Shown here piece by piece: positions 59,473-64,000 of a DNA stretch of 64,000 nucleotides. Every line of letters starts with the position of its first letter. Position 1 is the stretch's first letter. This DNA comes from Bacteroidales bacterium UBA6397 (GTDB taxonomy: Bacteria; Bacteroidota; Bacteroidia; Bacteroidales; UBA932). Below the pieces are notes generated by a model. The model did not search any database. It had not been told where the DNA came from and was given only the letters and a program-made list of their open reading frames with translations. The position numbers were made by a program, and so were the translations under genes. The stretch is from contig DJQB01000025.1 in the NCBI GenBank assembly GCA_002439875.1, positions 12,966 through 76,965 on the forward strand, in the 5' to 3' direction.

Positions 59473-60501
59473 ATGGCAAAAGAGGTAGAGGGTAAGGCCA
59501 CTGACGCCAGCGCCGCCAAACTGAAGGCGCTGCAGGCCACGATCGACAAGATTGAGAAAGATTACGGGAAAGGAACGATCATGAAGCTGGGGGAACAGCC
59601 ACAATGGGATGTGCAGGTCATTCCGAGCGGTTCTGTCGCTCTTGACCACGCACTCGGGATCGGAGGCTATCCGCGCGGAAGGATCGTCGAGATCTACGGT
59701 CCGGAATCCAGCGGTAAGACCACTCTGGCGATCCATGCGATCGCCGAGGCACAGAAACAGGGAGGCATCGCGGCGATGATCGACGCGGAGCACGCATTTG
59801 ACAGAACCTACGCCAAGGCTCTTGGGGTGAACCTGGAGACTTTGCTCATCTCACAGCCGGACAACGGTGAGCAGGCGCTTGAGATCGCGGACAACCTAAT
59901 CCGTTCGGGAGCTATTGACATTGTGGTGGTTGACTCTGTCGCCGCGCTGACACCAAAGGCCGAGATTGAAGGGGAAATGGGCGACAACAAGGTCGGACTT
60001 CAAGCCAGGCTGATGAGCCAGGCACTGAGGAAACTGACGGCCAACATCGCAAAGACGAATACCTGCTGCATATTCATCAATCAGCTCAGGGAGAAAATCG
60101 GCGTGATGTTCGGGAATCCTGAGACCACGACAGGCGGTAACGCATTGAAGTTCTATGCTTCCGTCCGCATTGATGTCCGCAAGACAACCCAGCTCAAGGA
60201 TGGGGAAGAGGCTCTCGGCAACCGCACCCGCGTCAAGGTGGTCAAAAACAAAATGGCTCCGCCTTTCAAGAAGGCCGAGTTCGACATAGTGTTCGGCGAG
60301 GGCATCTCCCACGCCGGAGAGATACTGGACCTTGGCGTTGAATATGGCATCGTTGGAAAGAGCGGATCCTGGTTCAGCTACGGAGACCAGAAACTCGCCC
60401 AGGGACGCGAGGCCGCCAAACAGCTTCTAAAGGACAATCAGGAACTCTGCGACGAGATCGAGGCCAAAGTACGCGAGGCGCTGAAGAATGTGAAGGACTG
60501 A
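59473..60501 (+). CDS. recA: recombinase RecA
   Basis: A 342-residue strand-exchange ATPase of homologous recombination, also the coprotease for UmuD cleavage. Walker A is GPESSGKTT at about residues 76-84, Walker B is IDIVVVDSVAAL, and loop 1 EGEMGDNKVGLQARLMSQAL is typical. Loop 2 region GVMFGNPETTTGGNALKFYA is conserved. The C-terminal tail is short and acidic. Length and order are normal. It is monocistronic with its own promoter and ends 21 bases before the convergent tdk gene. Confidence 0.99.
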   Translation: MAKEVEGKATDASAAKLKALQATIDKIEKDYGKGTIMKLGEQPQWDVQVIPSGSVALDHALGIGGYPRGRIVEIYGPESSGKTTLAIHAIAEAQKQGGIAAMIDAEHAFDRTYAKALGVNLETLLISQPDNGEQALEIADNLIRSGAIDIVVVDSVAALTPKAEIEGEMGDNKVGLQARLMSQALRKLTANIAKTNTCCIFINQLREKIGVMFGNPETTTGGNALKFYASVRIDVRKTTQLKDGEEALGNRTRVKVVKNKMAPPFKKAEFDIVFGEGISHAGEILDLGVEYGIVGKSGSWFSYGDQKLAQGREAAKQLLKDNQELCDEIEAKVREALKNVKD

Positions 60502-60521
60502 GAAGCTGTTTCTGATAGCGC

Positions 60522-61100
60522 CTAAGCCTCACGTTCCTCGGCGAGGGCCTTGTTATAACATTCACGACACAGGGGCTCATAGGCATCCTTCTCTCCAAGC
60601 ACCACGAGTTCGGTGCTGTGAGATAGTCTGTGGGAGTGATTGGCAAGATTTCCGCATCTGACACAGATTGCGTGCACTTTGCGTACTTCTTCCGCTACCG
60701 CCATCAGAAAAGGCATCGGTCCGAAAGGTTTACCGAGATAATCAGTGTCAAGACCGGCAATGATCACACGGACTCCGCGGTCGGCGAGCTCCTGTGCCAC
60801 ATCGACAAGGGACATGTCGTAGAACTGAGCCTCGTCTATTCCCACGACCTGGACCTCGGGACCGACTTTCAACATCTCTTTCGGATCTTTGACGGAATGG
60901 CACGGAATCTTATGTAAGTCATGCGAGACGACATCATCCTCTGAATATCTTGTGTCGATTGTCGGCTTGAATATCTCGATCCTCAGGTTGGCGAACTTCG
61001 CCCTTCTGATCCTGCGGATCAGTTCCTCGGTCTTGCCGGAGAACATCGAACCGCAAATCACCTCGATGCAACCGGATTTTTTTATGTTTTCTGAAAACAT
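60522..61100 (-). CDS. tdk: thymidine kinase, type II
   Basis: A 192-residue enzyme of deoxythymidine salvage. Walker A is CGSMFSGKTEELIRR near residue 17, the DEAQF motif is in VVGIDEAQFYDMSLV, and the zinc-binding cysteines are in HAICVRCGNLANHS and PLCRECYNKA. I use the ATG at 61100 (MFSENIKKSGC), which matches relatives, over one at 61151 that lies inside the neighbouring promoter region. A TATCTTTG box on the minus strand (61183-61190) would give an 80-base leader. Confidence 0.96.
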   Translation of the reverse strand: MFSENIKKSGCIEVICGSMFSGKTEELIRRIRRAKFANLRIEIFKPTIDTRYSEDDVVSHDLHKIPCHSVKDPKEMLKVGPEVQVVGIDEAQFYDMSLVDVAQELADRGVRVIIAGLDTDYLGKPFGPMPFLMAVAEEVRKVHAICVRCGNLANHSHRLSHSTELVVLGEKDAYEPLCRECYNKALAEEREA

Positions 61101-61182
61101 TTCGTTAGATTTGTTGAAATAATCAATAACACGGTGCAAACCGCCAGGCACGGCGTGACTCCCGTCCTTCCGGTTTGTCAGG

Positions 61183-61190
61183 CAAAGATA
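61183..61190 (-). promoter_or_regulatory. tdk promoter -7 box
   Basis: TATCTTTG on the minus strand, 83 bases before the tdk start and ten bases before the divergent gene at 61200. Confidence 0.45.
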
Positions 61191-61199
61191 AGTATTTTT

Positions 61200-62126
61200 A
61201 TGGGAAACATCGACGAAAAGAGGCTTTCCGTACTGTTGGAAAGGATAGGCAAGATAAGGGTTGAGCTTGATGCTCTTGAGAATGAGGTTCGTGGGCTTGA
61301 ACTTGGGTCTATCGAGGTCACCGGGTCAAAATCTCCGGTCACTGAGCCTGCCGACGTGACAGTAGAGACACTGGCAGTCACTGACGCGGTCACTGAGCCT
61401 GCCGACGTGATCTCCGATCCCGTTGAAGCGACTGTTCCGACGGAAGCCAAATCCGCACCAACAGACGATGCACCGATCGAAATCGACATCTCCGACATTG
61501 ACATTACGCCGATCATTGAAGATCCTGCGGCTGAATATGCGGTCGCTTCGGCAAGCTCAACGACCGATGACATTCCGGCTCCAAGGTCCGCCGAAGCGGC
61601 GGCTGTAGAGGTCACTGAGCCTGTCGGAGAGACCACCATGCCCGAAGCAACTGCCATCCGGCCAGGCGATGACCTGCCGTTCGATGATGATCTCCCGATG
61701 GACGAGCCATCAGCGATTCCGGAACCGGTTCAAGAGCCGACACTTGACATCGAGCCTGAAATCGTGACCGCCCCGACTCATGAACCAGAAAGGACACCGA
61801 AATCAAAGACCACCATTCTTGACAGCAAGAAAGCCGAGACCGCCGTTATGGATGTGATGGCTGAAAAGCAAGCCTGGAGGACCGACCGCCCAGGCTCGCA
61901 GGTGAAGAACGTGATAAGTGCCATCTCCCTCAACGACAGAGTTCTGCTGATCAATGTCCTGTTCAGGGAAAATCCCATCCTCTTCCAGAACACCATCAGC
62001 GCGTTCAACGGAATGGAAAGCCTTGACGAAGCCGTCTCCTACATCCGGGCCAACTTCCCTGACTGGGACATGAACTCAGAACCTGTCTACCGGCTGATGA
62101 TGGCCGTCCGAAGAAAACTCAGGTAG
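61200..62126 (+). CDS. hypothetical protein with repeat-expanded Pro/Thr/Ala linker
   Basis: About 308 residues in three parts. The N-terminal 35 residues form a coiled-coil-like helix (DEKRLSVLLERIGKIRVELD). Residues about 40-210 are acidic and rich in Ala, Thr, Pro and Val, with the repeated words VTEPADV, VTEPADV and VTEPVGE encoded by copies of the dispersed palindromic repeat. The C-terminal 100 residues are compact (VISAISLNDRVLLINVLFRE, then NTISAFNGMESLDEAVSYI) and look like a conserved domain of unknown function. There is no signal peptide. rsmI begins one base after the stop. Function unknown. Confidence 0.72.
   Translation: MGNIDEKRLSVLLERIGKIRVELDALENEVRGLELGSIEVTGSKSPVTEPADVTVETLAVTDAVTEPADVISDPVEATVPTEAKSAPTDDAPIEIDISDIDITPIIEDPAAEYAVASASSTTDDIPAPRSAEAAAVEVTEPVGETTMPEATAIRPGDDLPFDDDLPMDEPSAIPEPVQEPTLDIEPEIVTAPTHEPERTPKSKTTILDSKKAETAVMDVMAEKQAWRTDRPGSQVKNVISAISLNDRVLLINVLFRENPILFQNTISAFNGMESLDEAVSYIRANFPDWDMNSEPVYRLMMAVRRKLR
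61337..61636. repeat. four in-frame copies of the dispersed palindromic repeat
   Basis: Copies at 61337-61360, 61388-61410, 61541-61565 and 61610-61634. Three read GGTCACTGAGCCTG forward; 61541-61565 is in the opposite orientation (GGTCGCTTCGGCAAGCTCA then ACGACC). Forward copies encode VTEPxxx, the reverse copy VASASST. All keep the reading frame open. Confidence 0.75.
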
Positions 62127-62127
62127 C

Positions 62128-62838
62128 ATGCCCGGAATCCTATACATAGTACCGACTCCTGTAGGCAATCTGGATGACATGACATTCAGGGCAGTCCAGG
62201 TGCTGAAAGACGCCGACCTGATTCTGGCTGAAGACACCAGGACAAGCCGCGTCCTTCTTCACCGCTACGACATCCACGGCAAACTCCAGTCTCACCACAA
62301 GTTCAACGAGCACCAGACCGCCGGGCTGATCAAGGAACGGATTCTCGGAGGACTGAATGTCGCTCTGATCAGCGACGCAGGCACCCCAGGCATCTCAGAC
62401 CCTGGTTTTCTGCTCGCACGCACATGCGCGGCGGAAGGCATTGAGGTGCAAACCCTTCCAGGAGCCACGGCATGCATACCCGCGATAGTCTCTTCGGGAC
62501 TGCCATGCGACAGATTCTGCTTCGAGGGATTTCTTCCTGTAAAGAAGGGGCGGCAGACCTTGCTTAAGACTCTGGCAGAGGAGCCTAGAACAATGGTTTT
62601 CTACGAATCCCCTTACCGATTAGTCAAGACTCTCGGCCAGTTCATTGAATATTTCGGAGCGGAGCGCGAATGCTCTGTAGCCAGAGAAATATCCAAAATT
62701 CATGAGGAGCACAAACGTGGCACTCTCGCAGAAGTGTCGGCATGGTACAAAGAGCATGAGCCCAAAGGCGAGATTGTCATAGTTGTCGCTGGAGCGCCGT
62801 CCGAGAAAAAAAGACGCAAAGAAGAAACGGAAGAGTAG
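62128..62838 (+). CDS. rsmI: 16S rRNA (cytidine-1402-2'-O)-methyltransferase
   Basis: A 236-residue tetrapyrrole-methylase-fold enzyme acting on C1402 in the ribosomal P site. Family motifs are GILYIVPTPVGNLDDMTFRA at the start, ILAEDTRTSRVLLHRY, ALISDAGTPGISDPGFLLAR and GFLPVKKGRQTLLK, then ESPYRLVKTL. A lysine-rich tail ends the protein. It follows the hypothetical gene by one base, so the two are co-transcribed. Confidence 0.97.
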   Translation: MPGILYIVPTPVGNLDDMTFRAVQVLKDADLILAEDTRTSRVLLHRYDIHGKLQSHHKFNEHQTAGLIKERILGGLNVALISDAGTPGISDPGFLLARTCAAEGIEVQTLPGATACIPAIVSSGLPCDRFCFEGFLPVKKGRQTLLKTLAEEPRTMVFYESPYRLVKTLGQFIEYFGAERECSVAREISKIHEEHKRGTLAEVSAWYKEHEPKGEIVIVVAGAPSEKKRRKEETEE

Positions 62839-62913
62839 TTTCTGAATATTCATTCTTAAGTAGTCACCAAACATTTTCACATATGATCTAAACTGAATTA
62901 ATCAACGAATATT

Positions 62914-63912
62914 ATGAATAACTTCAACTCCAACAAGGATGGCAAGAGGCCGTCCGCTTCATTCGTTGTCGGGGCAGTGGCTCTGCTCTTTCTCATTGTC
63001 GGTTATCAAGCCGCCTTGTTCATCCATAAGGCCTCGGTCGCTAGGATCATAGCGAATCATGACGAGCCGGACACCGTGATTGTCTATGCGCAGAATTTGG
63101 AGCCGAAACTTAGTGAAGGTCAGCCGCTTCGGCAGGCTCAGCAACCAAATCGTCCAAACCAAGTATCAAAGTCTGGTGGTACTTCGGCGCACAAAAGGAG
63201 GAGTGGCTCGGACAGAAATACAGACTCTCATTCATTCCGCAAAAATGCAGAGCATTCCAGTGCAGCGGAGGCTGTGAGGCGGAATTACACACCAAGGAAG
63301 TATGAGAGTTTCCGCTTTGATCCGAACACGGTCAGCATTGACGATCTGATGCGCCTTGGGTTCACACAGAAACAGGCACAGTCCATCGACAATTATCGTC
63401 GGAAAGGCGGCCGGTTCCGCCGTAGGAGTGACTTCGCGAAGTCCTACGTTGTGGAGGACTCCGTGTTCAGGCGCTTGGAGAAGTACATTGATATTCCTAA
63501 AATCGACATCAACTCGGCTGACTCAGCGACATTCATGTCGCTCCCTGGCATCGGCAAGTTCTTCGCCGGCAAGATGGTCTCATACCGTAAGGAACTGGGA
63601 GGATATTCCTACCCCGAGCAACTCATGGACATCTGGCACTTTGATCAGGAGAAGTTCGACAACCTAAAGGATCTCATCCGGCTGGACACCGCTGCCACTC
63701 CGGCTTATTCATTATGGACACTTCCGGAAAAGGAACTTGGGGCGCATCCCTACATCGGAAAACGTGCCGCGCGGAGCATCATCATATTCCGTGAGAACTC
63801 TCCAAAAACCGACTGGACTGTCTCCAACCTTCAAAAAGCCGGCATTCTTCCGACCGACAAAGCCTCCAAACTCGCCAAGTGCCGCATCGCTCCCCTGCCG
63901 GGTGCAGATTAG
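62914..63912 (+). CDS. membrane-anchored helix-hairpin-helix protein (ComEA-like)
   Basis: About 332 residues. One N-terminal transmembrane helix (around 17-37, SFVVGAVALLFLIVGYQAAL) is followed by a polar linker and three helix-hairpin-helix units: DDLMRLGFTQKQAQSIDNYR, then INSADSATFMSLPGIGKFFA, and HPYIGKRAARSIIIFRE. This layout is typical of Bacteroidota ComEA-like DNA-binding proteins facing the periplasm, which may help DNA uptake or envelope DNA binding. The linker contains one in-frame copy of the dispersed repeat (63118-63146), read as GQPLRQAQQPN. Confidence 0.85.
   Translation: MNNFNSNKDGKRPSASFVVGAVALLFLIVGYQAALFIHKASVARIIANHDEPDTVIVYAQNLEPKLSEGQPLRQAQQPNRPNQVSKSGGTSAHKRRSGSDRNTDSHSFRKNAEHSSAAEAVRRNYTPRKYESFRFDPNTVSIDDLMRLGFTQKQAQSIDNYRRKGGRFRRRSDFAKSYVVEDSVFRRLEKYIDIPKIDINSADSATFMSLPGIGKFFAGKMVSYRKELGGYSYPEQLMDIWHFDQEKFDNLKDLIRLDTAATPAYSLWTLPEKELGAHPYIGKRAARSIIIFRENSPKTDWTVSNLQKAGILPTDKASKLAKCRIAPLPGAD
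63118..63146. repeat. in-frame dispersed repeat copy in the HhH protein
   Basis: GGTCAGCCGCTTCGGCAGG followed by CTCAGCAACC, a reverse-oriented and slightly decayed copy located in the disordered linker between the membrane helix and the DNA-binding units. Confidence 0.6.
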
Positions 63913-64000
63913 CGTCCCAGAGTAACGTTCGGGGAGCGAAGTGCCGTTTAATGTCGCTGCGGAGCGCTTGAGGGAATCGATTTCGGGGAAAAATGTCGCC

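Noticed and set aside
63913..64000. Possible gene start at the right edge
   Set aside because: Only 88 bases remain after the HhH gene, with no start codon, promoter or hairpin that can be supported.

Overview
The window looks like a contig from an uncultured, probably gut- or rumen-type member of the order Bacteroidales (Bacteroidota), with roughly balanced base composition. Three things support this. Promoters repeatedly follow the Bacteroidota pattern (a -7 box TAnnTTTG, here mostly TATCTTTG, TAAATTTG or TATATTTG, about 19-20 bases after a TTTG/TTG -33 box). Shine-Dalgarno sequences are mostly absent. The gene complement also fits: secreted GH43 and GH106 enzymes, a PlpD-type patatin with a beta-barrel, TamB, an Hsp20 and a single-chain serine dehydratase. 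No rRNA, prophage, insertion sequence or CRISPR array was seen. Two tRNAs are present (Gln-TTG and Asp-GTC).

Layout. 1-222 is the start of a DUF47/PhoU-like gene running off the left edge. 649-6732 is a surface-glycan decoration block: a GT4 glycosyltransferase, a Stealth phosphotransferase, two LicD phosphotransferases, a class V aminotransferase and a cytidylyltransferase fused to a Gfo/Idh/MocA domain. It looks able to make an unusual CDP-activated building block and attach it through a phosphodiester. 6924-16247 holds uvrA, a GH43 glycosidase, tRNA-Gln, a DJ-1/PfpI protein, tRNA-Asp, hsp20, sdaA and a secreted C1 aminopeptidase. 16357-22883 holds an iron/cobalamin-type ABC permease and ATPase, polA (proofreading motifs absent), an ECF sigma factor, rsmG and a glycerophosphodiesterase lipoprotein. 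22932-28843 (minus strand) holds umuC, umuD, a serine hydrolase lipoprotein, a FAD-dependent protein and tsaD; tamB and mgsA run divergently to 33996. 34415-41782 is a rhamnose locus: a GH106 alpha-L-rhamnosidase, an AraC-type regulator, rhamnulokinase and rhamnose isomerase. 43762-53060 is a minus-strand polysaccharide operon: UDP-glucuronate 4-epimerase-like protein, Wzx flippase, thiamine-diphosphate enzyme, SDR, pyruvyltransferase and three glycosyltransferases. 53222-64000 holds mtgA, a Mom-like GNAT protein, purC, recX, a patatin-barrel protein, rlmN, recA, tdk, a repeat-bearing hypothetical, rsmI and a helix-hairpin-helix membrane protein.

The least explained signals are at DNA level. 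(1) A roughly 25-bp palindromic repeat with GGTCACT/AGTGACC arms occurs in intergenic DNA and in-frame inside at least three genes. (2) Two long hairpins share an almost identical AT-rich centre but have entirely different, self-complementary stems. (3) The hexamer GAATAT/ATATTC is strikingly frequent in every reading frame and between genes. Among genes, the aminotransferase / cytidylyltransferase-oxidoreductase / LicD block is the best candidate for an undescribed pathway. All calls come from reading the sequence; no database search was run.
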